Positions 1 through 7,916 of a stretch of 64,000 nt of DNA are shown here, piece after piece. The translations under genes were made by a program, and so were the position numbers. Source of the DNA: Pseudomonas sp. StFLB209 (GTDB lineage Bacteria > Pseudomonadota > Gammaproteobacteria > Pseudomonadales > Pseudomonadaceae); NCBI RefSeq assembly GCF_000829415.1, contig NZ_AP014637.1:3985001-4049000 (forward strand). The letters run 5' to 3'. The notes below the pieces were generated by a model. That model searched no databases, had not been told where the DNA came from, and saw only the letters and a list, made by a program, of their open reading frames with translations. Each line of letters starts with the position of its first letter. The stretch's first letter is position 1.

Positions 1-129
1 GAACAGCACGAACACCACAAACATGCCGATGGCATGCCAGTTCAATGGCCGTGCAGGCGCGTCGGCGGCCAGCGCGTTGGCACTGCACAACAGGCTGCCG
101 AGGGCAGTGACCAGCAGCGAAGGCTTCAT
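1..129 (-). CDS. paaL: PaaL-like sodium/solute symporter, N-terminal fragment
   Basis: Only the first 43 codons are inside the window; the rest lies beyond base 1. The visible part is a signal-like hydrophobic segment (MKPSLLVTALGSLL, ending ANALAADAP) followed by the start of a second hydrophobic stretch (IGMFVVFVLF). Acetate/phenylacetate permeases of the ActP/PaaL family begin this way. Its ATG overlaps the stop of the upstream DUF485 gene in an ATGA, so the two are translationally coupled. In Pseudomonas a DUF485 gene plus a sodium:solute symporter commonly ends the paa cluster, which is why phenylacetate uptake is inferred rather than acetate uptake. The fragment alone cannot decide the substrate. 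Confidence 0.72.
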   Translation of the reverse strand, partial: MKPSLLVTALGSLLCSANALAADAPARPLNWHAIGMFVVFVLF

Positions 130-434
130 GGCTGCACCTGCTGCAACAGTTTTTCGGTCAGCGGATCGAGCACCCGGTTGCTCTGGCGCACATACAGGGC
201 GGTCAACACAAACGACAGGAGGATCACCGCAACGGCCAGCACGATCCCCAGGCTGGTCACCCCACCGCTGAGCGAGCGGCCCAGTGTCTGTGGGTAGAAG
301 GCCATCAATACGACGAAGCCATAGTAAATCCCCAGCATGATCAGGGTCAGCGACCAGGTCAGGCGTTGCTTGCGCTTGACCAGCTCGATGAAGTCGGGGT
401 GGCGCTGTAACTGTTCGATGTCCTGTGGCGTCAT
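126..434 (-). CDS. DUF485 inner-membrane protein, partner of the PaaL symporter
   Basis: A 102-residue protein with two clear transmembrane segments (around residues 28-48, LTLIMLGIYYGFVVLMAF, and 62-86) and a charged N-terminus containing PDFIELVKRKQ. This is the DUF485 (YjcH-type) pattern, a small membrane protein encoded just upstream of ActP-type symporters. Its stop overlaps the symporter start (ATGA). A good ribosome site (AAGAGAGCC) precedes the ATG. It probably helps assembly or stability of the permease; its molecular role is unknown in the family. Confidence 0.85.
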   Translation of the reverse strand: MTPQDIEQLQRHPDFIELVKRKQRLTWSLTLIMLGIYYGFVVLMAFYPQTLGRSLSGGVTSLGIVLAVAVILLSFVLTALYVRQSNRVLDPLTEKLLQQVQP

Positions 435-581
435 GGGGCGGCTCTCTTTTTTGTGATTGTTTTAGAAACGCGGTGTGGCGGGGGCAGGGATGCATCCGCT
501 GCTAACGGGCTCGCAGGCGCAATACCGATCGGTTAGGGTCTGTGTGGTCCGCTGGGCGATCGCCCGGCGGCGCCTATGGGT

Positions 582-1658
582 TCAGCGCTGGTCAAAATCC
601 AGCACCACCTGGTCGCTCAACGGGAAGGCCTGGCACGACAGCACGTAGCCGGCGGCGACTTCGTAATCTTCCAGGGCGAAGTTGCTGTCCATTTCCACCT
701 CGCCGCTGATCACCTTGCATTTGCAGGTCGAGCACACGCCGGCCTTGCACGAATACGGCAGCTCGGCGCCCTGGGCGTTACCGGCTTCGAGCACGCTGAC
801 GCTGTTGCGGGGCAGGGCGAAAGAGAGCTCGCGACCGTCGCTGATCACGGTGATCTGGCTCGTGGCGCTGCCTGCCTGGGCGGCGATCTGGCGGGCCTGG
901 CGGGTGTGGCTGCTGCCCGCTGCGGCGAACAGCTCAAAGTGAATGCGCTCGCTTGGCAGACCGTTGGCCCGAAGCTGCTCGCGCACGGTCTCGGTCATCG
1001 CTTGCGGACCGCAGATAAACGCCGCATCCAGCGCCTTGACGTTGATCCAGCGGCTGAACAACTGGCTGCATTTGTCGGCATCGATGCGCCCGTTGTACAG
1101 CTCGACATCCTGTTGCTCGCGGCTGAACACGAAGATCAGGTTCAGGCGTTGCAGGTAGCGGTTTTTCAAGTCTTCGAGTTGCTCGCGAAACATCGCGGCA
1201 GTGCTGGAGCGGTTGCCGTAGATCAGCGTGACCTGGCTGTGCGGCTCGCTCTGCAGGGTGGTTTTGATGATCGACAGGATCGGGGTGATGCCGCTGCCGG
1301 CGGCCACCGCCAGATAGCGGCCATGGCGCGCCGGGTCGAGTGGCACACTGAAATGCCCGGCCGGTGGCATGACCTCCAGTTGCTGGCCGACCTTGAGACG
1401 GTCGTTGGCCCAGGCCGAGAACATCCCGCCGGCGACCCGCTTGATCGCCACGCGCAGTTCGCCATCGTTGGCGCCGGTGCAGATCGAGTAGGAGCGGCGC
1501 ACTTCTTTGCCGTCCAGATGGGTGCGCATCACCAGATGCTGACCGTGTTCGAAACGAAAGCGCTCGGCCAGTTCAGGCGGAATGTCGAAGGCAATCGATA
1601 CCGCATCACGGGTTTCGGTGCGTACGTCGCTGACGGTCAGGCTGTGGAATTTGCTCAT
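582..1658 (-). CDS. paaE: Phenylacetyl-CoA 1,2-epoxidase reductase subunit PaaE
   Basis: PaaE passes electrons from NADPH through FAD and a [2Fe-2S] cluster to the PaaA di-iron centre, where phenylacetyl-CoA is epoxidised. The 358-residue product has the ferredoxin-NADP reductase part first (FAD motif RRSYSICTG near residue 55, nucleotide motif GSGITPILSI near 120). A plant-type ferredoxin domain follows at the C-terminus with cluster cysteines in SCKAGVCSTCKC and a last Cys in LSCQAF. Length and domain order match the family. It is the last gene of paaABCDE, 24 bases after paaD, with ribosome site GCAGGAG before the ATG. Confidence 0.96.
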   Translation of the reverse strand: MSKFHSLTVSDVRTETRDAVSIAFDIPPELAERFRFEHGQHLVMRTHLDGKEVRRSYSICTGANDGELRVAIKRVAGGMFSAWANDRLKVGQQLEVMPPAGHFSVPLDPARHGRYLAVAAGSGITPILSIIKTTLQSEPHSQVTLIYGNRSSTAAMFREQLEDLKNRYLQRLNLIFVFSREQQDVELYNGRIDADKCSQLFSRWINVKALDAAFICGPQAMTETVREQLRANGLPSERIHFELFAAAGSSHTRQARQIAAQAGSATSQITVISDGRELSFALPRNSVSVLEAGNAQGAELPYSCKAGVCSTCKCKVISGEVEMDSNFALEDYEVAAGYVLSCQAFPLSDQVVLDFDQR

Positions 1659-1682
1659 TATTGTTCTCCTGCAGCAGGCCGC

Positions 1683-2231
1683 TCAGATGCACTTGAAGTA
1701 ATCGAAAGGTTCCAGGCAGTCGCGGCAGCGATACAGCGCTTTGCAGGCTGTGGAACCAAACTCGCTGAGCCGCTCGGTGTGTGCGCTGCCGCACTGCGGA
1801 CAGTTGATCTGTGCTGCCTCGCCCAGCAGGCTGCGTTTGCTGACGCTGCCCTCAGGCGGGGCGATGCCATAACCGCGCAGCCGCTCGCGGCCGCTGGCGC
1901 TGAGCCAGTCGGTGGTCCACGCCGGGGTCAGGCGCCGCTCCAGCTGCGGCGCAGCAAAGCCGGCCTGTTCCAGCGCCGCGGCGATGTCCTGCTCGATCAC
2001 CTCGGTGGCCGGGCAACCCGAGTAGGTTGGGGTCACCACCACATGCAGGTGGCCGCCCTGCCAGCCCAGATCACGGACAATCCCCAGCTCGACCACGCTG
2101 ACCACCGGCACTTCGGGGTCCATGACATTGCCAAGCACCGCCCAGGCATGGGCCAGATCGCCAGGCTGCAGCGGCCGCGCACCACGGTCGCCCGCGATCA
2201 GTTCGGGGCTTGGCTGTTCACCAGGTCGCAT
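1683..2231 (-). CDS. paaD: Phenylacetyl-CoA epoxidase maturation subunit PaaD
   Basis: PaaD is a SufT/MIP18-type (DUF59) protein needed for a functional epoxidase, thought to act in iron-sulfur or di-iron assembly. The 182-residue product begins with the DUF59 region (VMDPEVPVVSVVELGIVRDL, about residues 31-50, then TPTYSGCPATEVIE). It ends with a four-cysteine zinc-ribbon-like tail (CPQCGSAHT ... CRDCLEPFDYFKC). The ATG at 2231 was chosen over an earlier in-frame one because it gives the family length. It overlaps the end of paaC by 14 bases, typical of coupled translation; the longer reading only shadows paaC. Confidence 0.94.
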   Translation of the reverse strand: MRPGEQPSPELIAGDRGARPLQPGDLAHAWAVLGNVMDPEVPVVSVVELGIVRDLGWQGGHLHVVVTPTYSGCPATEVIEQDIAAALEQAGFAAPQLERRLTPAWTTDWLSASGRERLRGYGIAPPEGSVSKRSLLGEAAQINCPQCGSAHTERLSEFGSTACKALYRCRDCLEPFDYFKCI

Positions 2232-2979
2232 CGGGATGACTCCTGTGCAGCGACTGCATTTCTGCCAGCAGCAGGCCCAGATGTTCGCTGTGCAAGCCTT
2301 GCCGGCCACTGAGGTAGAACGGGCTGGCCGGCGCGGGCAGTGGCAGGGTGGCGCGGGCCAACTGGTCGGCCACCGTGCTTTGCCAGGCATCGGCCACTTG
2401 TTGCGGGTTGGCGGCGATACCCGCCTCGAACAGGCGCTGCTCCAGCTCATCAGCGGCGGTCAGCTCGACCGTGAAGCGCCATAGCTGATCAATGGCGTTG
2501 AGCATGCGCCGATGGCTTTCGTCGGTGCCATCGCCCAACCGCTCGACCCATTCGCCGGAGCGGCGCAGGTGATAGGTGACTTCCTTGAACGCTTTGGCGG
2601 CGATGCCGGCGATACGCTCATCACTGGAACTGCTCAGCCCGCGCAGCATCTGTAAATGCCAGGCGTCATACAGAAATTGCTTGGTCATGGTCACGGCATA
2701 ATCGCCGTTGGGTTGTTCGACCAGCAGCAGGTTGCGCAAGGCGCGCTCATCGCGGCGAAACGCCAGATGATCTGCATCGCGGCCGTCGTCCAGCAGCTCG
2801 GCGGCGTACTCCAGCCAGTTGCGCGACTGGCCAATCAGATCCAGGCCCACATTCATCAACGCCAGCTCTTCTTCCAGGGCCGGTGCACTGCCGCACCACT
2901 CGCACAGGCGCTGGCCCTGGATCAGGGCGCTGTCACCCAGACGCAGCAGGTATTCAATAAGGTCGGCAGACGGGTTCAT
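2218..2979 (-). CDS. paaC: Phenylacetyl-CoA epoxidase structural subunit PaaC
   Basis: PaaC pairs with PaaA in the epoxidase core; it has a ferritin-like helical fold but no metal site. The 253-residue product shows the family features LLRLGDSALIQGQRLCEWCG near the N-terminus, then FLYDAWHLQMLRGLSSS and LWRFTVELTAADE. The ATG at 2979 is preceded by TGAGGAACC at good spacing and gives the usual length, so the 18-residue longer reading is rejected. The gene follows paaB by 10 bases and overlaps paaD. Confidence 0.95.
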   Translation of the reverse strand: MNPSADLIEYLLRLGDSALIQGQRLCEWCGSAPALEEELALMNVGLDLIGQSRNWLEYAAELLDDGRDADHLAFRRDERALRNLLLVEQPNGDYAVTMTKQFLYDAWHLQMLRGLSSSSDERIAGIAAKAFKEVTYHLRRSGEWVERLGDGTDESHRRMLNAIDQLWRFTVELTAADELEQRLFEAGIAANPQQVADAWQSTVADQLARATLPLPAPASPFYLSGRQGLHSEHLGLLLAEMQSLHRSHPDATW

Positions 2980-2989
2980 GCTCGGTTCC

Positions 2990-3271
2990 TCACATGTGGC
3001 CGACTTCAGGCGGCAGTTCATAGAAGCTGGCATGCCGGTAGACCTTGTCTTGCGCCGGGTCGAACAACGGGTCTTTCTCGTCTGGCGAGGACGCGGTAAT
3101 CAGCGCCGAAGGCACCACCCACAGGCTCACCCCTTCGTTGCGCCGGGTGTATAGCTCGCGGGCATTCTCGATCGCCATCGCGGCGTCGGCGGCATGCACG
3201 CTGCCAACATGTTTGTGATTGAGTCCATGCTTGCTGCGCACGAACACTTCGAACAGGGTCCATTCGGACAT
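2990..3271 (-). CDS. paaB: Phenylacetyl-CoA epoxidase subunit PaaB
   Basis: PaaB is the small subunit that bridges PaaAC heterodimers in the epoxidase complex. The 93-residue product has the family opening (WTLFEVFVRSKHGLNHKHVG), the central stretch NARELYTRRNEGVSLWVV and the C-terminal KVYRHASFYELP. Length is exactly that expected. A strong ribosome site (GGGAGACACC) lies upstream and the gene starts 15 bases after paaA. There is nothing unusual in it. Confidence 0.96.
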   Translation of the reverse strand: MSEWTLFEVFVRSKHGLNHKHVGSVHAADAAMAIENARELYTRRNEGVSLWVVPSALITASSPDEKDPLFDPAQDKVYRHASFYELPPEVGHM

Positions 3272-3286
3272 GGCGGTGTCTCCCGA

Positions 3287-4279
3287 TCAGGCGGCGGTGT
3301 GCCTGGCGTGTTGTTTTTGCGCGTAGGCCACGGCGGCTTCACGGACCCAGGCGCCGTTTTCAATGGCCTGGCGGCGTTTGGCGACCCGTTCCTGGTTGCA
3401 CGGGCCGTTGCCCTTGAGCACTTCATAGAACTCCTGCCACTGGATTTCGCCGAAGTCATAGTGACCACGTTCGGCGTTCCACTTCAGGTCCGGGTCGGGG
3501 GCTGTGCAGCCGAGCAGTTGCAGTTGCGGCACGGTCTGGTCGACGAAGCGCTGGCGCAACTCGTCGTTGCTCTGGCGCTTGATTTTCCAGGCCATGGACT
3601 GGGCGCTGTTGGGCGAGTCGGCGTCGCTTGGGCCGAACATCATCAGCGCTGGCCACCACAGGCGGTTGATGGCGTCCTGGACCATGTCTTTCTGGGCCTG
3701 GGTGCCTTCTTTCATCATGGTCAGCAGCAGTTGATAGCCCTGGCGCTGGTGGAAGCTTTCTTCCTTGCAGATGCGCACCATGGCCCGTGAGTAGGGACCG
3801 TAGGAGGTGCGTTGCAGGACGACCTGATTGACGATGGCAGCGCCGTCGACCAGCCAGCCCACTGCGCCCATGTCGGCCCAGCTCAAGGTGGGGTAGTTGA
3901 AAATGCTGGAGTACTTGGCCTGGCCGTTGTGCAGTTTGGCGATTTCTTCGTCGCGGTCGGCGCCGAGGGTTTCCATAGCGCTGTAGAGGTACAGGCCGTG
4001 GCCGGCTTCGTCCTGGATCTTGGCCATCAGTTGCAGCTTGCGCTTGAGGGTCGGGGCGCGGGTTAGCCAGTTGCCTTCGGGCAGCATGCCGACGATTTCC
4101 GAATGCGCGTGTTGGGATATTTGCCGGATCAGGGTCTGCCGGTAGGCATCGGGCATCCAGTTCTTTGGCTCGATCTTGATCTCGGCGTCGATTTTTTCCT
4201 GAAACGCCCGTTCCTCGGGCGACATGTCTTGCAGTGCCTTGATGCGCTTGACGCCGGTCTCGACCAGTTGTGCGTACAT
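3287..4279 (-). CDS. paaA: Phenylacetyl-CoA epoxidase catalytic subunit PaaA
   Basis: PaaA carries the di-iron centre that inserts one oxygen atom into the ring of phenylacetyl-CoA to form ring-1,2-epoxyphenylacetyl-CoA. The 330-residue product shows two E-x-x-H iron motifs, [13 protein letters not shown] (about residues 90-102) and [11 protein letters not shown] (about 167-177), with further acidic ligands nearby as in bacterial multicomponent oxygenases. It is the first gene of paaABCDE. Ribosome site GGGAGACGC precedes the ATG. A 570-base spacer with GATAC repeats lies upstream, so it probably has its own PaaX-controlled promoter. Confidence 0.97.
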   Translation of the reverse strand: MYAQLVETGVKRIKALQDMSPEERAFQEKIDAEIKIEPKNWMPDAYRQTLIRQISQHAHSEIVGMLPEGNWLTRAPTLKRKLQLMAKIQDEAGHGLYLYSAMETLGADRDEEIAKLHNGQAKYSSIFNYPTLSWADMGAVGWLVDGAAIVNQVVLQRTSYGPYSRAMVRICKEESFHQRQGYQLLLTMMKEGTQAQKDMVQDAINRLWWPALMMFGPSDADSPNSAQSMAWKIKRQSNDELRQRFVDQTVPQLQLLGCTAPDPDLKWNAERGHYDFGEIQWQEFYEVLKGNGPCNQERVAKRRQAIENGAWVREAAVAYAQKQHARHTAA

Positions 4280-4332
4280 GCTGCGTCTCCCGCGTGTGGT
4301 GGGTAGGTGGTTTGGGCCCTTGAGACAGTTTT

Positions 4333-4491
4333 AAGTGATACACAAAAAAATATCAAACAGAAATTTATGTTTTGTATTTTGGTTTCGTATCGCTTTATAG
4401 GGTTGGTATCAGGTTGCGTATGTTGTTTATGGGCTTTTATGCAGGTTTTTTGGGGTGATTTTCGAGTGCTTGGTTGGTGATAAGTGATACA
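4333..4491. promoter_or_regulatory. Candidate PaaX operator region upstream of paaA
   Basis: This AT-rich stretch has an identical ten-base direct repeat AAGTGATACA at 4333-4342 and 4482-4491. On the minus strand (the paaA direction) there are two more GATAC half-sites: GCGATACGAAA at 4383-4393 and one at 4406-4410. The GCGATACGRAA word recurs in the other paa spacer at 11119-11129. A TATAAA box (about 4394-4399, minus) sits next to the 4383-4393 copy, the layout expected if a repressor covers a promoter. Assignment to PaaX is inferred from context. Confidence 0.5.
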
Positions 4492-4669
4492 GGAAAAATT
4501 TAATTGTCGTTTTTAAGGTTTTTTATGGATGGGCAGCATTGGCTGCGGCGGTGGTGGTTTTTAGTCACCTTTGCGCGTTTACAGCGGGTCACAGCCCGAA
4601 ACAAACACAAGTGCGGCGCAGCCCCTTGCGTAAAGCGAAAGGTCTTCCCGGCTAAAGCCAGTCACAGAT

Positions 4670-4821
4670 TAATGCCGATCAGTTAAGGTCCAGTCGGTCA
4701 ATGTGGGAGGCATCTTTGCTGGCGACAGGGCCAGTAAAACCAACACATCAGCTACTGGTTCGCCGCTGAAGTCGCCAGCAGACCGGGGCGTCGGCCGGCT
4801 CCTCCCGGATGATCGGCATTA
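4670..4821. repeat. REPIN/MITE-like imperfect inverted repeat
   Basis: An 11-base word TAATGCCGATC at 4670-4680 is repeated as its exact reverse complement at 4811-4821, enclosing about 150 bases. Inside, GGGAGG...TTTGCTGGCGAC on the left matches GTCGCCAGCA...CCTCCC on the right, so the whole unit is a long imperfect inverted repeat with no coding capacity. The arms resemble Pseudomonas REP sequences. It lies between paaK (stop) and the paaA promoter region. The bases between 4492 and 4669 hold nothing I can identify. Confidence 0.55.
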
Positions 4822-4850
4822 GTTCGGCAGATTGCCCTGCGCATGAGGGC

Positions 4851-6176
4851 TCACGCGCTGGGCCGCTTGTCAAACACATGACAAGCCTTGCCCTCAGACC
4901 GCTTGAGGGTATGAAACGGCTGGATCAGCACCCGTGAACTGATCCCGATATGGGTCTTGATCCGGCGCCCCAGCTCGTCGGCGACCTGTTGCTGCTGCGG
5001 GGCCGCCAGCCCTTGCAGGTCATGCTTGAGCTCAACATGCACATCGACGCTGTCCAGGTTGCCGTTACGATGCAGATGCAGCTCATAGACCTGGGCCAAC
5101 TGGCCGATCTTGAGAATCTGCTCTTCGATCTGCGTCGGAAACACATTCACCCCGCGAATGATCAACATATCGTCACTGCGCCCTGTGATCTTGTCGATGC
5201 GCCGCATTGGCCGCGCTGTGCCCGGCAGCAACCGGGTCAGGTCGCGGGTGCGGTAGCGGACCATCGGCAGCGCTTCCTTGGACAGTGAGGTGAACACCAG
5301 TTCGCCCATTTCGCCGTCGGGCAACACCGCACCGGTCGCCGGGTCGATGATTTCCGGGTAGAAATGATCTTCCCAGACCGTCGGGCCGTCCTTGGTTTCG
5401 GCGCACTCCATGGCGACGCCCGGCCCCATGATCTCCGACAGGCCGTAGATATCCAGGGCGGTGATGCCCAGACGCTGTTCCATGGCGCGGCGCAGCTCGG
5501 CGGTCCACGGCTCGGCACCGAAAATCCCCAGGCGCAGTTTCAGTTGATGCGGGTCGATGCCCTGGCGTTCGAACTCATCGGCCAGGTTCAGCATGTAGGA
5601 CGGCGTGACCATGATGATGTCGGGCTGGAAGTCCTGAATCAGTTGCACCTGCTTTTCGGTCTGCCCGCCCGACATCGGGATCACCGTGCAGCCCAGCCGC
5701 TCAGCGCCGTAGTGCGCGCCCAGTCCGCCGGTAAACAAACCGTACCCATAAGCGACATGCACTTTGTCGCCACGGCGGCCGCCTGCCGCACGAATCGAGC
5801 GGGCCACCACGTTGGCCCAAGTGTCGATATCGTTCTGGGTGTAGCCGACCACGGTCGGCTTGCCGGTGGTGCCACTGGAGGCATGCAGGCGCACCACCTC
5901 GCTCTGTGGCACGGCAAACATGCCGAAGGGGTAGTTGTCGCGCAGGTCGCTCTTGGCGGTAAACGGAAACTGGCTGAGGTCTTCCAGAGTACCCAAGTCA
6001 TCAGGGTGCACGCCACGTTCGTCAAAGCGCTGGCGGTACAGCGGCACATTGTCGTAGGCGTGCTTGAGACTCCAGCGCAGGCGGTCGAGCTGGTGCTGGC
6101 GCAACTGGTCGATGCTGGCGGTCTCGAGCGGGTCGAGCAAGGCGCTAGCGGGGCTATTGGCGGCGATCATGTTCAT
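4851..6176 (-). CDS. paaK: Phenylacetate-CoA ligase PaaK
   Basis: PaaK activates phenylacetate with ATP and CoA to phenylacetyl-CoA, the committing step of the pathway. The 441-residue product has the adenylate-forming P-loop HASSGTTGKPTVVGYT near residue 90, the aromatic-acid ligase stretch MSGGQTEKQVQLI, DIYGLSEIMGPGVA around 235, and the C-terminal AMP-binding domain ending LKRSEGKACHVFD. Length fits the family. The first ATG has GAGTGA upstream; a second ATG two codons on is possible. It is the last gene of paaFGHIJK, 80 bases after paaJ, with a GAGGAG/CTCCTC hairpin (6212-6227) in the gap. Confidence 0.96.
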   Translation of the reverse strand: MNMIAANSPASALLDPLETASIDQLRQHQLDRLRWSLKHAYDNVPLYRQRFDERGVHPDDLGTLEDLSQFPFTAKSDLRDNYPFGMFAVPQSEVVRLHASSGTTGKPTVVGYTQNDIDTWANVVARSIRAAGGRRGDKVHVAYGYGLFTGGLGAHYGAERLGCTVIPMSGGQTEKQVQLIQDFQPDIIMVTPSYMLNLADEFERQGIDPHQLKLRLGIFGAEPWTAELRRAMEQRLGITALDIYGLSEIMGPGVAMECAETKDGPTVWEDHFYPEIIDPATGAVLPDGEMGELVFTSLSKEALPMVRYRTRDLTRLLPGTARPMRRIDKITGRSDDMLIIRGVNVFPTQIEEQILKIGQLAQVYELHLHRNGNLDSVDVHVELKHDLQGLAAPQQQQVADELGRRIKTHIGISSRVLIQPFHTLKRSEGKACHVFDKRPSA

Positions 6177-6256
6177 GGTTCACTCGGTTATTTTTATGTT
6201 TGAGTGCTGATGAGGAGAAGACTCCTCGCCTGGGTGGCCAATGGTGTTTATCGGTA

Positions 6257-7477
6257 TCAGAGTCTTTCGATAATCAGCGCGATGCCCTGGCCGACGCCGA
6301 TGCACAGGGTGCACAGCGCGTAGCGGCCCTGGCGGTTTTCCAGTTCATACAAGGCCGTGGTGACCAGTCGTGCACCGCTCATGCCCAATGGATGCCCCAG
6401 GGCAATAGCGCCGCCGTTGGGGTTGACCCGCGGGTCGTCGTCGGCCAGCCCCAGTTCGCGCAGCACGGCCAGGCTCTGGGCGGCGAAGGCTTCGTTGAGT
6501 TCGATGATGTCCATGTCGGCCAGGCTCAGGCCGGTCAGTTCCAGCACCTTGCGGGTTGCAGGGACAGGGCCGACGCCCATTATCCGGGGGGCGACGCCTG
6601 CCGTGGCCATTCCTGCCACCCGCCCACGGGCCTTCAGGCCATGGCGGCGCGCCGCTGCCGGGCTGGCCAGCAACAGGGCGCAGGCGCCGTCGTTGACCCC
6701 TGAGGCATTGCCGGCGGTGATGCTGCCACCTTCGCGGAACGGGGTGCCGAGCCTGCTCAGTTGCTCCAGGCTGGTATCGGCGCGGGGATGCTCGTCCTGT
6801 TCAATGAGCCTGGCCGGGCCTTTGCGCTGGCTGATTGCAACTGGGGTGATTTCCTGTGCCAGGCGGCCATTGGCTTGCGCCGCAGCGGCCTTGTGCTGGC
6901 TGCGCAGGGCGAAGGCATCCTGGTCGGCGCGGGAGATATTGAATTGTGCTGCGACGTTCTCGGCGGTTTCCGGCATCGAATCGATACCGAACTGCGCCTT
7001 CAGCAGCGGATTGACGAAGCGCCAGCCAATGGTGGTGTCGAACAGCTCGGCAGCGCGGCCGAAGGCTTGCTCGGACTTGCCCATTACAAAGGGGGCGCGG
7101 GACATTGACTCGACGCCGCCGGCGATCAGTAGACCGGCTTCACCGGCACGAATCGCCCGAGCTGCACTGCCCACCGCATCCAGGCCCGAGCCACACAGGC
7201 GGTTGAGGGTGGTGCCCGCTACGCTGACCGGCAGGCCGGCAAGCAGTGCCGACATGCGCGCGACATTACGGTTGTCTTCACCGGCCTGATTGGCGCAGCC
7301 GTAGAACACGTCGTCGATCTGGCTGAAGTCCAGGTGTGGATGGCGCTGGATCAAGGCGCGAATCGGCACGGCGCCCAGATCGTCGGCGCGCACGCTGGCC
7401 AGCGCGCCGGCGTAGCGGCCAATGGGGGTGCGGATCGCGTCGATGATCAGCGCTTGAGGGTTCTGGGTATCACTCAT
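6257..7477 (-). CDS. paaJ: 3-oxoadipyl-CoA/3-oxo-5,6-dehydrosuberyl-CoA thiolase PaaJ
   Basis: PaaJ cleaves the two beta-ketoacyl-CoA intermediates of the pathway, releasing acetyl-CoA and finally succinyl-CoA. The 406-residue product has the thiolase nucleophile cysteine in [12 protein letters not shown] (about residue 90), the histidine motif [16 protein letters not shown] and the second cysteine in CIGVGQG near the C-terminus. The ATG at 7477 overlaps the paaI stop by 8 bases and opens [18 protein letters not shown], the standard thiolase start. The earlier in-frame ATG would run into paaI. Confidence 0.96.
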   Translation of the reverse strand: MSDTQNPQALIIDAIRTPIGRYAGALASVRADDLGAVPIRALIQRHPHLDFSQIDDVFYGCANQAGEDNRNVARMSALLAGLPVSVAGTTLNRLCGSGLDAVGSAARAIRAGEAGLLIAGGVESMSRAPFVMGKSEQAFGRAAELFDTTIGWRFVNPLLKAQFGIDSMPETAENVAAQFNISRADQDAFALRSQHKAAAAQANGRLAQEITPVAISQRKGPARLIEQDEHPRADTSLEQLSRLGTPFREGGSITAGNASGVNDGACALLLASPAAARRHGLKARGRVAGMATAGVAPRIMGVGPVPATRKVLELTGLSLADMDIIELNEAFAAQSLAVLRELGLADDDPRVNPNGGAIALGHPLGMSGARLVTTALYELENRQGRYALCTLCIGVGQGIALIIERL

Positions 7478-7916
7478 CAGGAGTCTCCAGGTCGAGCAGG
7501 GTGCCGCGCACCTTGTAGGATTTGCCATGAAACAGGGCAATCAGCTGCCCGTGCTGGTTTTCGATACGCACGTCGTAGTTGCCGGTGCGGCCGCTGCGGC
7601 TCTGTTCACTGGCGCTGGCGGTGAGCAGGTCGTCGAGCTGCGCAGGCGCCACATAGTCGATGCTGCAGCCAATCGCTACGGTGACCGCGTTGTAGGTATT
7701 GCAGGCAAAGGCGAAGGCCGAGTCGGCCAGGGCAAACAGATGACCGCCATGGCAGGTGCCGACGCCCTGCAGCATGTCGGCACGTACCCGCATGCTCAGT
7801 TTTGCGCTGCCGGGGCCGACACTCAGCAGGTGCATGCCCATGGCCTGGCTGGCGGCGTCGCGTTCGTACAAGGTGCTGGCGCAGCGCTGCGCCAGTTGTT
7901 GCGGGTCAAGTGTCAT
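7470..7916 (-). CDS. paaI: Hydroxyphenylacetyl-CoA thioesterase PaaI
   Basis: PaaI is a hotdog-fold thioesterase that hydrolyses (hydroxy)phenylacetyl-CoA derivatives and so frees CoA when the pathway stalls. The 148-residue product has the family motif GVGTCHGGHLFALADSAFAFACN (about residues 50-72), whose HGG and Asp are the expected catalytic region. The ATG at 7916 has GGGAGG upstream and gives the usual length. It overlaps paaH by 11 bases and paaJ by 8, so the three are translated together. Confidence 0.94.
   Translation of the reverse strand: MTLDPQQLAQRCASTLYERDAASQAMGMHLLSVGPGSAKLSMRVRADMLQGVGTCHGGHLFALADSAFAFACNTYNAVTVAIGCSIDYVAPAQLDDLLTASASEQSRSGRTGNYDVRIENQHGQLIALFHGKSYKVRGTLLDLETPDE

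Noticed and set aside
576..2312. 578-codon open frame on the plus strand across paaE/paaD
   Set aside because: It lies antisense to paaE and paaD, which have clear family motifs; long antisense frames are common in GC-rich Pseudomonas DNA. No ribosome site or family resemblance.
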